Assembly (NCBI RefSeq): GCF_032884065.1
Contig: NC_088863.1
Span: forward strand, 61,139,512 to 61,203,511
Direction of reading: 5' to 3'
DNA: 64,000 nucleotides
Origin: Artemia franciscana
Taxonomy: Eukaryota; Arthropoda; Branchiopoda; Anostraca; Artemiidae
The position numbers and the translations under genes are program-made. Under the pieces are notes generated by a model. It was not told the origin of the DNA. It saw nothing but the letters and a program-made list of their open reading frames with translations, and did not search any database. Shown piece after piece: positions 32,911 to 44,589 of this stretch (positions are counted from its first letter, which is position 1; each line of letters begins with the position of its first letter).

Positions 32911-33353
32911 AATCAAATTCAAAAGCCTTTTTCTATGATATTTGGACTATTTTGAGTAAAAGGACTGTCTCAAAATATCTATTGGATACATCTTGGGAAA
33001 ACAAGACGAGTCTGTTTGTGGGGAAAAGGCCTAGAACTTCACATTTTTAACCGAATGAGCCTTCTTTAAAGTTTATACATCCATTCCATACATGAAAAAC
33101 TTTAATACCCCCTTAGCATACCTTAAAACCCTTGCCCATAGTTTCTGGGTTTACATCAATCCCAAAAGCCTTGTTATATAATATTTAAATTATTTTGAAT
33201 AAAATGGCTATCTCCAAATTTCTATTAGATAAATTTCGGGACAATGCGACGTGTGTGTGTTTCGGGTGGATAGCTTCCCTCCCATTACTTTGACTCTTAA
33301 AAAGAGCAGAAGAGCTTCTGATTACCAATCCAACCAACCACACCTGAAGTTTA
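31541..33353. repeat. S2 satellite-like array, left part
   Basis: Units of a few hundred bases share TTTGGACTATTTTGAATAAA, ATTTCTATTAGATACATTTC, a G-run, 'TTTGACTCTTAAAAAG' and CCCAGGGGCATAGCTTAC. The array stops at GAAGTTTA (33353), where the minus-strand LINE inserted, and resumes at TATGACCATGC (38324). No gene. Confidence 0.75.
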
Positions 33354-33542
33354 GAGATAGATAGATAAGTGTATTTCAAAAGCCCATGGGCCATATACAC
33401 ACAAAAATGTAAAGAAATAACAAACAAACAAGGAAATTAACAACAGTACGAATTACAAACACGCATAAAAAACAGAATTAAACGCGAAAAGTGCCTAATC
33501 CAACAACAAAAGAAATTAGTCATATAAAACTTTTTCATCTTA

Positions 33543-36500
33543 TTAAGGATTTATATACACTCCCACTCGAAATATTTTGGTTGGGTTACTATTTTGCAGA
33601 ATACTCGAAAGCATCAAATTAATCCCATGCAAATAAATTTCCCGTAAATCCAAGAGCACCGGGCATTTCCGGAGAAAATGATCCAAGTCGTCATCATTAT
33701 CATTACAAAGGGGACAAAGATACCGGCTATCAGGACCAACTATCATTTTATTTTTGTCGAAAATTTTTTGTCTGTTCTGGATTAGAAGACAATTCGCCTT
33801 AAGCTGAATCCAACGACGTAGAATCATAGCCGGTAAATTAAATTTAAAATAAACTTCCTCTCCAAAACTAGGTTTTGCCTGATTATAATGTTGTAGGGTT
33901 GTAGAATCTAAAACCAGCCCTTGCCAATACTGAATTTCCTGACTCTCTAATATAAATCGTACCTGGCTTTCTAAATATGTTGGTACATCACTAGAACAAA
34001 GACCATTATTCCATAAATAAGGCATTCCTACTTTTCTAGTAATGATTTAATTTGGGATGGCCACGAGGTTTTTAAACCACATTTCAACATCTGTTCATAT
34101 GCCGCTCTTCATTACTCTTAGTTAACTTCAACCAGAATCTAAGCATTAAAATATACCTATGCAGCTTTAAAGAAAACAGGCCCATATCACCATTCAGAAT
34201 CTGTGAATGAGTTTTCTGATGTAGACCAAATACTCTTTTATAGTACCGGAGCTGAAAGGACTCCAGTTGCTGCACCGTTTCTCCACCCCATATCTCTTCT
34301 CCATATTCTATCACGTGTAAAACCTTTGTGTTAAATATTCTTTTATGCATTTTTAGGTTTTTAATTCCCATTATCGTCGGGTTTCTAAATATTGCTGACA
34401 TGGCCACTCTACCTCTCTTAATTATTTCATCAACATTACTCTTTAGGCTTTCATTTTCCGATAAGATAAAGCCTAAATATTTTATTCTTTTAGTTATAAA
34501 TAATTCCTTATTTTTAAATTTAAGTGTATAATTTTCATCGCCCCCGACACTCCTTTTTTTTTAAAATAACAACTTTGCTCTTTTCAGTATTCAGCCTTAA
34601 TTTTTTTTCATCTGGAAATATTCTTCTATGAGATTCAAAAGTGTCTGTAGATCTTGCGGTTTATTAGCCACCAAAGCAATATCATCTGCAAATACTAAGA
34701 AAGATAGTTTTTGAGTCCCTAGGCTAACTTTCGGAGCCGATCTATTCTCTAGAAAGTTAACAACATCATTAATAAATATTAAGCAACCTAGGTGAAAAGG
34801 TGCTGCCCTGTTTTACTTCCCGCTTAATATCAAAAAGATTCGAAAACTTATTACCAACTTGTATGATTCCTCTCACACAAGTATACATGCTCACTATCAA
34901 TCTAACAAAAGAATGGGGAAGGCCAATATTTAGCATGACACCATTCAATAACTCTCTGTCGACACAATCAAAAGCCTTATGGAGATCCAGAAATCCCACA
35001 TAAAGACAAGTTTTGCCCTTTCCATATTTATCTATTAATGCCTTTAAAATAAACACACTATATGTCGTCCCATACCCTGTCCTGAAACCTCCTTGCTCCT
35101 CATGTATTAAATTATTTTTATTTAACCAATTGGAAAGCCTGATATCTAATATTTTCTCCAAAACCCTACTTAAAGCAGGGGCAAGCGCTATTAAACGATA
35201 ATTTTCATGAGCATTCGGGTTTCCTCTCTTAAAAAGTGGTATAAACAATGATTTCTTCCAAGTGCTTGGCCATTGCCCTGACGTTAACGCCTTATTACAA
35301 AGAAGAAACATTATCGGCATCAAAATGGAAAGAAAATTCTTAAATAACATTATTGGTATACCATCAACACCCGAAGCAGTACCACCTTTTAAATTCTTGA
35401 ATATCGACTTAATCTCTTGGCCATTCACATCACCCACTAAATCGTAATCATGTTCCCTGATAGGATAAATAACCATTTCTGAGGTATGTGCTACCTCCTG
35501 AAGATCTAAACAATCACCTTCCAAATTATTTAGGCAATCAGGCCAGGAATCAGCTTCCGGAACAACCTGGGTATTAACATTTCCCTTTCCACTATCATTC
35601 TTTATATAGCCCCAAAACTTTTTAAAATCTTTATTTCTAAAATCATTCACAATGTCCAGTTTCTTCTTATTCTCGTACTCTTTTTTTCTTTTTATTAAGC
35701 TTTTATATTCTATTCTTTTATCTTTATATTTAGCCAAACTCGGGACTTTGATCTTCCGCGCTATCAAATTCATTCAAACGATTTAATAAATATTTTACTT
35801 CTTTTTTCATTAACTTGAAAACCAAATTAAATATCGCTCATTCTTTTTTAATTTTTTAGTCAGGCCAAACGATTCTGCACAACTGCCCATTATTTCATTT
35901 AACAGCATAATTACACTATGTGCATCTTTTTCATTGTCTTCTAACGCTTTCAACTTATTTTTTACAAGCGACTCCAAGAGTTCCCTTTTAAATGCCTCAA
36001 TATCTTTATCTGTTAAATCATTTATAATTCGTTTTTCTAAACCTATTTTTCTATAATCTGCATTGTAGAAATTTCTTACTCGTGAACCGTGGTCCACAAA
36101 CTGCCCAATCTTCACCTCAAGCTTAATGGCTCTATGATCAGATACAGCTAAATCTAATACTCCCATATTTATTGATTCAGGCACAAATTTCGTATTAATT
36201 AGCACATAATCTACAACACTTGGAGTTGGACCCGAAAGGCAAGTGAACTCGCCCCTACCCTTATCATTCCCAAACCTAACATTCGCAATCATCAGACCAT
36301 GCTCCCCACAAAACGCCAGGAGCTTTTTTCCCCATACATTTATTCTTCTTTTTCATCCTTGTTGCTTCGTGGTATTCTACAACAAATTGGGTCAAAATCA
36401 CCTAAATCTGGGATCAACACATCTGGGATCTCAACCTACAGGCCGGTATAAGCATTGAAATCCCCCATTAACACACACTCCAGATCTCTATAACTTTCTT

Positions 36501-36890
36501 GTATTAACGAAAATTCTTCTCCTAAAATTTCCCAAGTATTTTCTCGATTATACGAACTATTCTCTGGAGGTATATACACTACACCCAAAATTAATAGCTT
36601 CCCACATTTCAAATAAATATACAGCCAAAGCAAATTTTCAGATCTTCTACTAATTCTCTCATAACCTTCAATAGCAGATGCCTTAATCAAAACCAAAATG
36701 CCACCATAATGTCTATTATTTCTTGCTACATTACGCACGGTCTGTTCAACGAAATACCTGGGGAGAGGTGATATAGGAGAACAATCGTTCCATGTTTCAA
36801 TAAGCAAAATCACATCAAACGAAAATAAATCGTCATATAAATAGGTCAACTTATCACGTAATCCTTGTATGTTCCATGACACTAGACTCA
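33543..36890 (-). pseudogene. LINE ORF2: endonuclease, RT, zinc knuckle (broken)
   Basis: The endonuclease opens MSWNIQGLRDKLTYLYDDLF, with 'DVILLIETWNDCSP', LILGVVYIPPENSSY and CVLMGDFNAYTG. A TAG and a frameshift follow near 36445. Then FGNDKGRGEFTCLSG, TPSVVDYVLIN and LDLAVSDHRAIKLEV carry the catalytic Asp-His pair. RT includes GTASGVDGIPIMLFKN, HENYRLIALAPALSRVLEK, VGFLDLHKAFDCVDRELL and VKQGSTFSPRLLNIY. A one-base deletion near 34780 leads to INDVVNFLENR and LSFLVFADDIALVA with an intact FADD box. The C-terminus has 'CPLCNDNDDDLDHFLRKCP', a CCHC zinc knuckle. At least three disruptions, so not active as it stands. Confidence 0.85.
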
Positions 36891-36909
36891 GTATATGGCC
36901 CTCTGTTTC

Positions 36910-38037
36910 CTATGTTTCTACGCCTTCTGTTAGCACGTTAACATCACTAGCCTTTGGTTGAGAATTCTCGCTACTAGTCTTAGTCGGGGAAAAGGCAACA
37001 TGATAATACTCACGACTGCGGTTATTTATATTCGCTAACACATTTCGGTGTTTATTGTCATAAAAATCACGTGAAAAACCACCACGATCTCTTTCGTAAA
37101 ACTTCTTTCTTGGCGAATGGCTTCCTTTGGGTGCTAAATTACGAGGACCTGGTCGATGCAGGTCATTTGGGCTGACAATAGCACTAGCAGTTCTTTTAGT
37201 TGTCGATACTGCCTGAGGAGTGCTGGTCGATGGTACCAATGTCTCAGTATCACTATCACCGGCATCACTAACTAGCCTCATCGGAATATTGTTGGGATCA
37301 TTTGGGAGCCTAGCACTAAGGGATGGACCAGAATTTTGTACTGGCTTCAAATTACGCTTAATATCGACCATTGAATTTCCATCGTACCTGAATATTCGGC
37401 CTTGGATGAACAATTTGTCACCTCGTAACTTTGCACCAAGGCCGTCATTTTGCGCAAGAGTCAACATTTCCTTTAAATGTTTACGGGCCTCCCTTTGTAC
37501 AGCTGTGTAATCTGGAGCCACCGATAAACCAAACCTTCTTAATACGGAGCTGTTTCTTAAAATATAGTCTCTGATTTCAACCGAGTTTAGCTTTACTACT
37601 ATCGGCCGTGATTTCAATCTTAAAATGTCACGTATATCACTTCGATTTATTCCGAGAGACGGCATAGTACGATTTAATAATCCCGTTATTTCTTGCTTCA
37701 GAGTATAATCTCCGAGTTGTTGAGAGGTATATCTATAAAAGATTAAATTCGTTCTTTTCTGATCTGCTTCGAGCTTTTTGGCTCGTTCATAAGAGACTGC
37801 TAGGTTAGATTTCACATTTTCCAGCTCTCTTTTAATTTCATCATTTGTCTTAGCATTGTTAGATAACTGCGTAATAATGCTACTTAACTGTACTTGTATG
37901 GCATCAATGCTATCCGAAAGTTCAGGAATCGTATTAACTTTCTGCGAAAGCACCGGTAATAAATCCAGTTTAAAATTAATTTCTCGCAAGAACTGGGCAC
38001 TTTGCATTTTCTCGGCCTCTCGTGTTTGGTCTGCCAT
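36910..38037 (-). CDS. LINE ORF1 protein, 375 aa, intact
   Basis: Starts MADQTREAEKMQSAQFL and runs without interruption. Residues about 15-95 are coiled-coil (LREINFKLDLLPVL, 'IKRELENVKSNLAVSYERAK'). Residues about 97-190 form an RRM-like domain (RTNLIFYRYTSQQLGDYT, SDIRDILRLKSRPIVVKL). Residues 190-230 are the C-terminal domain with 'DYTAVQREARKHLKEML' and GAKLRGDKLFIQGRIFRYD, the hallmark of L1-like ORF1p. The tail (about 250-375) is basic and low-complexity (HSPRKKFYERDRGGFSRDF). Such proteins trimerise and chaperone the LINE RNA. Encoded by the LINE, not a host gene. Confidence 0.85.
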   Translation of the reverse strand: MADQTREAEKMQSAQFLREINFKLDLLPVLSQKVNTIPELSDSIDAIQVQLSSIITQLSNNAKTNDEIKRELENVKSNLAVSYERAKKLEADQKRTNLIFYRYTSQQLGDYTLKQEITGLLNRTMPSLGINRSDIRDILRLKSRPIVVKLNSVEIRDYILRNSSVLRRFGLSVAPDYTAVQREARKHLKEMLTLAQNDGLGAKLRGDKLFIQGRIFRYDGNSMVDIKRNLKPVQNSGPSLSARLPNDPNNIPMRLVSDAGDSDTETLVPSTSTPQAVSTTKRTASAIVSPNDLHRPGPRNLAPKGSHSPRKKFYERDRGGFSRDFYDNKHRNVLANINNRSREYYHVAFSPTKTSSENSQPKASDVNVLTEGVET

Positions 38038-38323
38038 TTACACCCTTATAAACTTATCAAAGTGCAAAATGTAAAACCTTTATCACTCCTTGATTTGATC
38101 CAGTATCGTTAATTAGCAATAAGAATTTTTTTATTTCACCGTTCGAAAAAAATCACAATATTGGCTCAAAGCCACGCAGGAGAGAAACGTTATTTCAATC
38201 TTGGTTTAAACTAGTTACACAATTTGTCTAAATATAAGCATGTATGTTATCCGAAAGAAATGAAATCTGGTTTTGTTGTTAACTCCTTGAACTCTGAATG
38301 AAAACTGAAAACTGAATGAAAAC

Positions 38324-38956
38324 TATGACCATGCTTTCTATAAAACCTTATATACCCCCAAGGCATAACTTACAGCCCTATCCCTGGGGCACTGGGGGAT
38401 TGTGGCAAACCTAGAGTCATTCTTTTAGTTCTTTGGACTATTTTGAGCAACATTTCCATCTAACAATTTTAAACAGATGTGCTTGGTGAAGAAGGCTAGT
38501 CAAGGGGGGAGGCTAGCTACCCCTATCACTTTTAACTCTTAAAAGGGAACTGGAACTTCCAATTTTTAACCAAATGAGCGTCTTCTAAGGTTTATACAGC
38601 CATCCCTTCCATAAAAATCCTTAAATACCCCTGTGGCATAACCTACATTTCTTGCCCCTAAGCTCTGGGGTTTGTTTCAGGCCCAAAGACCTTTCTGTAT
38701 GATATTTAGACTATATTGAAGAAAATGACTATCTCAAAATTTCTATTAGATGCATTTCGGGATAATATGACGTGAATATAGGAGGGGGGGAGGTAGCTTC
38801 CTTCTGATTAATCCGACTCTTAATAAGAGCAATAGACCTTCTCATTACCATTCCAATGAACCTCCTCCGAAGTTTATGCGACCACACTTTCTATAAAAAT
38901 CTCATATGCCCCAGGGCACAACTTAGAGTCCTTGCCCTGTGGGCTGGTGAGATTTG
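38324..38956. repeat. S2 array, middle part
   Basis: Continuation of the S2 units: TTATATACCCCCAAGGCATA, CTTTGGACTATTTTGAGCAA, CCCCTATCACTTTTAACTCT. Interrupted at 38957 by foldback copy 2 and resumed at 40871 (TCCTCAAAGACATGATTTC). Confidence 0.7.
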
Positions 38957-39514
38957 TCAAACAGTTCGTGGTAACGAACTGTAGTAAAGAGCGATCCGGC
39001 TCAATAGTAACCAAAACTCTAAAAAATTGAATTTTGATATAAATAGCTACATCAAAAGAATCGCATTTTAATGCTGATTTTAAATATATAAGTTTCATCA
39101 AGTTTAGTCTTAGCCATCAAAAGTTACGAGCCTGAGAAAATTTGCCTTATTTAGGAAAATAGGGGAAAAAGTCGTAGGATCTTAACGAAAATGACACCAT
39201 CAGATTCAACGTATCAGAGAATCCTACTGTAGAAGTTTCAAGCTCCTATCTAAAAAAATGTGGAATTTTGCATTTTTTGCCAGAAGACAAATCACGGGTG
39301 CGTGTTTATTTGTTTGTTTTTTGTTTTTTTTTGTTTTTTTTCCCCAGGGGTCATCGTATCGACCAAGTGGTCCTAGAATGTCGCAAGAGGGCTCACTCTA
39401 ACGGAAATGAAAAGTTCTAGTGCCCTTTTTAAGTGACCAAAAAAATTGGAGGGCATCTAGGCCCCCTCCCACGCTCATTTTTTTCCCAAAGTCAACGGAT
39501 CAACATTTTGAGAT

Positions 39515-39854
39515 AGCCATTTTGTTTGGCATAGTCGAAAATCTTAATAACTATGTTTTTGGGGATGACTTACTCCCCCATAGTCCCTGGGGGAGGGGTT
39601 GCAAGTTACAAACTTCAACCAGTGTTTACATATAATAATGGTTATTGGGAAGTGTACAGACGTTTACACTTTTTTTTAAATAAAAGCCATTTTGTTTGGC
39701 ATAGTCGAAAATATTAATAACTATGTTTTTGGGGATGACTTACTCCCCCACAGTCCCTGGGGGAGGGGTTGCAAGTCACAAACTTCAACCAGTGTTTACA
39801 TATAATAATGGTTATTGGGAAGTGTACAGACGTTTTCAGGGGGATTTTTTTGGT
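39515..39854 (+). repeat. 170 bp tandem duplication within foldback copy 2
   Basis: AGCCATTTTGTTTGGCATAG occurs at 39515 and 39685. The copies differ at about three positions (ATAGTCCC/ACAGTCCC, AGTTACA/AGTCACA, ATCTTA/ATATTA). Neither copy 1 nor copy 3 has it. Confidence 0.9.
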
Positions 39855-40569
39855 TTTGGGGGTAGGGTTGAGGGAGGGGGCTATGTGGGAGGATCTTTCC
39901 TTGGAGAAATATGCCATGGGGGAAAAAAATTCAATGAAAAGGGCGCAGGATTTTCTAGCATTACTATAAAAAAAAACAATGAAAAAATAAACATGAAAAC
40001 GTTTTTTCAAATGAAAGTAAGGAATAGCATTGAAATTTAAAACAAACAGAGATTATTACGCATATGAAGGGTTCTAAAAATACTTTAGCATAAAGAGCGA
40101 GGTATTTAGGAGGAGATAAATACCTCGCTCTTTATGCTAAAATATTTTTAGTGATTTCAACTATTTATTCTACGGCCTATTTGATTCAGGGGTCATTCTT
40201 AAAGAATTGGAACAAAACTTACGATTTAGTGTAAAGAACGAGGTATTAACGACGGTACAAACCCCCTCGTACACATAATAAAAATATAAGAATATAAAAG
40301 TTTGTTACGTAAGTTAATTCTTAAGTTACGTATATTTTTTACTAATAAAAACGTTCGTTGAATATTAAAAGTTCTAGTAGCCTTTTTAAGTAACCGAAAA
40401 ATTGGAGGGCAACTAGGCCTCCTTCCCCACCCCTTATTTCTCAAAATCGTCTGATCAAAACTAAGAGAAAGCCATTTAGCCAAAAAAAAAATAATATACT
40501 AATTTCATTTCAATAATTTATGTGCGGAGAGCCAAAATCAAACATGCATTAATTCAAAAACGTTCAGAA

Positions 40570-40868
40570 ATTAAATAAAAAAAACTATTTTTTTTAACTG
40601 AAAGTAAGGAGCGACATTAAAACTTAAAACGAACAGAAATTACTCCGTATATGAAATGGGTTGTCCCCTCCGCAGTCCCACGCTCTTTACGCTAAAGTTT
40701 TTAGTTGTTTTAAAAAGTAGAATTGTGGCAAAGAGTCAAACTTTAGCGTAAAGAGCGAGGGACTGCGGAGGGGACAACCCATTTCATATACGGAGTAATT
40801 TCTGTTCGTTTTAAGTTTTAATGTCGCTCCTTACTTTCAGTTAAAAAAACTAGTTTTTTTTATTTAAT
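40570..40868. repeat. Terminal long inverted repeat of copy 2
   Basis: Arms of about 130 bases. Both arms share GAAATGGGTTGTCCCCTCCG and its complement, whereas copy 1 has GAAAGGGGTTTTTCCTTCTC and its complement in the same place. The loop lies near 40700-40740. Confidence 0.9.
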
Positions 40869-40870
40869 TA

Positions 40871-41620
40871 TCCTCAAAGACATGATTTCAAAACCTTTCA
40901 AATGCGTCGAGCAGAATTGTTATTTCAAAATTTTTATTGGAAGTGTTTGGGAAAATGATGGACGAGGGGGGTGATTTTGCCCCCTAATCACTTTTGACTA
41001 ATAAAAAGGACACTAGTCCTCTCGACTTTCAATCGAATGATCTCTTTTTGAAGTTATTGTGACATCACTTTCTATAAGAACCTTATATGCCCAAGGGCGT
41101 AACTTGCAACTCTTGTCCTGAGGGCTCTGCGGGGGGGGGGTGTCATCCTTAAAAATGTAATTTCTAGACCTTTCAACTACGTTAAAAAATGGCTGTATCA
41201 AAATGTTTATCGTTAGTTTTTAGGAAAATGATGGGTGTGGGGGGATTTCCTCTTCGATTACTTTCGACAATTAAAAAGGGCACTAGCCCTCTCAGTTCCC
41301 AATTGAATAAGCTCTTTTTGAAGTTCCTACGACAATGCTTTCTATTAGAACCTTATATAGCCCCAGGGCATAACTTGCAAACCTTGCCCTGAGGGTTGTG
41401 GGGGGTTGTTCTCAAAGACATAATTTCCAGACCTTTCAACTACTTTGTGTTTGGGAGAATGGTGGGCGGGGGAGGGGGTTAGTTACCCTCCAATCACTTT
41501 CTGACTCTTAAAACGGGCACTAGCCCTTTCAATTTCCAATCGAAGTACACCTGCTTTGATACAACTCCTTCCATACGAAATGCCCTGGACTAAAAAAAAA
41601 AAAAAAAAAAAAAAAAAATT
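40871..41620. repeat. S2 array, right part, ending in poly(A)
   Basis: Two to three diverged S2 units (CCCAAGGGCGTAACTTGC, CCCAGGGCATAACTTGC, TTTCGACAATTAAAAAGGGC), then a 27-base A run at about 41593-41619. Confidence 0.7.
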
Positions 41621-41773
41621 CCAGTTTTCCCGTGATCAAATTTCTCCTTCCAGATTTCAAATAATTGGAAATTCTCTTCCATTGGGAATTCTTGAAAGTT
41701 TAAAATAGTCTTTAATTGTTTTCGGTAAACCTTGTGGATTTCTTTCTAAACTTATTGCTTTCTATTCCTTCCA

Positions 41774-41985
41774 GGAAAAGAAGAACCATGGAACAACAGA
41801 AATGGTCGAAACTATCAAGATTACTCATTTTCTGTCCCGGTAAAAAAAAGAAAATAGAACACCTAATGTCGATGTTGCACCAGAGAGAATTGAACAAGAG
41901 CCCTTTGAACCTATTTTGAAGCCCTTACCTCCACCCTTTCCCCATCTAATGGGTACCACCTTTGATGACCCTAAGCAATAGTTGT
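41774..41985 (+). pseudogene. Exon-like coding remnant, proline-rich end
   Basis: A pyrimidine tract and CAG (TTGCTTTCTATTCCTTCCAG, ending 41774) precede an open frame: KEEPWNNRNGRNYQDYSF, then SVPVKK, one extra A in an A run near 41848, then NRTPNVDVAPERIEQ, 'EPFEPILKPLPPPFPHLM' and a TAG at about 41982. Reading straight across the A run gives a continuous 60-70 residue segment. I do not recognise the protein. It could be a last exon of a host gene with a one-base error, or a retrogene or TE piece. Confidence 0.35.
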
Positions 41986-42287
41986 ACAATATAACCTTTA
42001 GAAATATATCTGGTGAGACCACAAATTTTTCAAAAAAAAATTATAATATTAGGAAGTCGATGATTGATGCTCTCTCCACTTTTCAAAAGCACAACAGAAT
42101 ACAAAACTTAACTTTTGAAAGAGTTTGAATAACTCATCAACTGGAAGAAACACATACCAAAAGCATGAAATTTTTTTAAACTTCTCAACACTATTTCCAA
42201 TATATAAATGATTAACATTTCGTTTCTGTTAGAGTCACCCCCCTTTTCTAAAGCCTTGACATAGTATTGTGAAACTTGTCCTTATTA
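41986..42287. other. No recognisable gene
   Basis: AT-rich and unassigned, ending where foldback copy 3 begins. Confidence 0.4.
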
Positions 42288-43800
42288 GAAATTAAATAAA
42301 AAAAAAAATTTTTTTTAGCTGAAAGTAAGGAGCGACATTAGCCCCTTTCATATACGAAGTAATTTCTGTTCGTTTTAAGTTTTAATGTCGCACCTTACTT
42401 TCAGCTAAAAAAACTTGTTTTTTTAATTTAATTTCTGAACGTTTTTGAATCAATGCATGTTTTGATTTTGGCTCTCCGCAGAGTAATAATTAACACGAAA
42501 TTCGCAAGTTTTTTTTGGCTAAATGGCTTTCTCATAGTTTTGATCGAATGATTTTGAGAAAAAAAGGAACGGTGGAGGAAGCCTAGTTGCCCTGCGATTT
42601 TTTGGTTACTTAAAAAGGCCAATAGAACTTTTAATTTTTTACGAATGTTTTTATTAGTAAAAAATAAACGTAACTTATAAATTAGCTTATGTAATGAACT
42701 TTTGTAATCTCATGTTTTTACTACATATATGAGGGGTTCACCCCCTCGTCAGTACCACACTCTTTACACTAAAGATTAAATTTTGTCCCAATTCATTAAG
42801 AATGACCCCTGAATCACACAATCCGTAGAATAAATAGTTGAAATCACTAAAAACACTTTAGCGTAAAGAGCGAGGTATTAGGAGGAGGTGAGCCCCTCAT
42901 ATGCGTAATAATTCCTGTTCGATTTAAGTTTTAATGCTGCTCCTTACTTCCAGTTGAAAAAACTTTTCATATTTATTTTTTCATTGTTTTTTTTTTAAAT
43001 AATGCTTGAAAATCCTGCGCTCCTTTCATAGAAATTTTCTTCCCCCATTACAAATTCCTCAATGGAAACTTCCCCCAATATATCCCCCTCTTGTCAACCC
43101 CTCCCCCAGCCAAAAAATCCCTCTCAAAACGTCTGTACACTTCCCCATAAGCATTACTATATGTAAGCGCTGGTCAAAGTTTGTAACTTGTAGCCCTTCC
43201 CATGGGGACTGTCGGGGAGTAAGTCGCCCCAAAGACATACTTATAAGGTTTTTCGACTACGCTGAATAAAATGGCTATCTCAGAATTTTGATCCGTTGAA
43301 CTTGGGAAACAATTAGCATGGGAGGGGGCCTAGGTGCCTTCCAATTTTTTTGGTCACTTAAAAAGGGCACTAGAACTTTTCACTTGCGTTAGAACGAGCC
43401 CTCTCGCAATAATCTAGGATCACTGGGTCGATACGATCACCCCTGGGAAAAAAAAAAACAAAACAAACAAATAAACACGTGATCCGTGTTTTTGTAGATA
43501 GGAGCTTGAAACTTTTACAATTGGGTTCTCTGATACGCTGAATCTGATGGTGTGATTTTCGTCAAGATTCTATCACTTTAGGGGGCGTTTCCCCCTATTT
43601 TCTAAAATAAGGCAAATTTTCTCAGGCTCGTTACTTTTGATGGGTAAGACTAAACTTGATGAAACTTATATATTTAAAATCAGCATTAAAATGCGATTCT
43701 TTTGATGTAGCTATTGGTATCAAAATTCCATTTTTTAGAGTTTTGTCTACTATTGAGCAGGGTCGCTCCTTACTACAGTTCGTTACCACGAACTGTTTGA
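42288..43800 (-). mobile_element. Foldback element copy 3, inverted
   Basis: Minus-strand copy: its TCAAACAG left terminus lies at 43800, the internal hairpin at 42715-42910 and the terminal inverted repeat at 42290-42430. The terminal hairpin has lost most of its middle, joining GACATTA directly to GCCCCTTTCATATACG. Both remaining arms read AGCTGAAAG or its complement in place of the usual AACTGAAAG. Confidence 0.8.
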
Positions 43801-44589
43801 AAAAGGAATGCCGGTTGATCCTAAATATGAGCTCAAACCTCTCTTTCTCGAAAGAATTTACCCAAGTTTTAGATATAACAGAAATAATTTTTCAGTTAAT
43901 TTTTTTACTATTCATGAGACATTTCAAATTGTGGTTTCTAAACAGCATTGCCTTTATTTGAAAGGATCAACATTTGTTTAAATCTCATGTTTGAACTATA
44001 TTCGAAGAATTGTTCCCAAGACCCCAAGTATACGATTGCATGTAGTTTTTTCTTTATAGAGAATAATTCTGAAATCCCCTCCTTCAAAAATGCTTAAAGA
44101 AGTATTTTGTTTTTTTAGTCCTCTGTTAAAGCAAATGATAGCCAATTAGAAATATTGAGAAGCACAACACTTTACGAAAACAATTCTGACTTCATAATAT
44201 GCAGAAGAACTGTGATTGATACATTTTGAATATCTTCCACTGCGTTTCATCCTCAACATCTCTAAAAGTGCAATTGTTTAGCAAAAATTATATGTTTTCC
44301 GTGTATTTCGCCATGCGTTGCTCTTGTTTCAGCCTAGTTAGCCGTAAATTTATTTAACGTTGAAAAAAAAGAAACAAAGATACGCGAAGAAAATACATAA
44401 TTTGGACCATATACTTACGCATTAGGGAGGGGGAGGGGGTAAAATGTATTGGAGTGTATTCGAAATTTATTAACCTTTATTGTTCCGTGATTTTTTTAAT
44501 TTTTTTATATTTTGATTTTTGTTAACATTTTTCCTTCTGAATAGCTCCAATTCTAAGCTTACACAATAGCTAACTTATGGAATGCAGTT
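43801..44589. other. Possible 5' region of the following LINE
   Basis: No coding frame I can assign. It lies upstream of ORF1 of the plus-strand LINE and may contain its 5' UTR. Confidence 0.3.

Larger units (their letters stand above)
33354..38323 (-). mobile_element. About 5 kb LINE inserted in the S2 array
   Basis: Complete-looking non-LTR retrotransposon. The 5' end is at about 38323, with ORF1 at 36910-38037 and ORF2 at 33543-36890. The 3' end finishes with GGGCTTTTGAAATACACTT and a TATCTATCTATC tail (33355-33370 on the plus strand). Both ends are fixed by the interrupted S2 unit (GAAGTTTA / TATGACC), leaving at most a 2-base target duplication. ORF1 is intact, so the insertion is fairly young. 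Confidence 0.85.
38957..40870 (+). mobile_element. Foldback element copy 2
   Basis: Same family as copy 1. It starts TCAAACAGTTCGTGGTAACG at 38957, and its right terminus is a long inverted repeat at 40570-40868. Both ends are set by the interrupted S2 unit. It contains a private 170-base tandem duplication (39515-39854) and an internal hairpin near 40075-40140. No intact protein. The frame at 39420-39635 resembles the one at 3123-3398 but is truncated. Confidence 0.75.
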
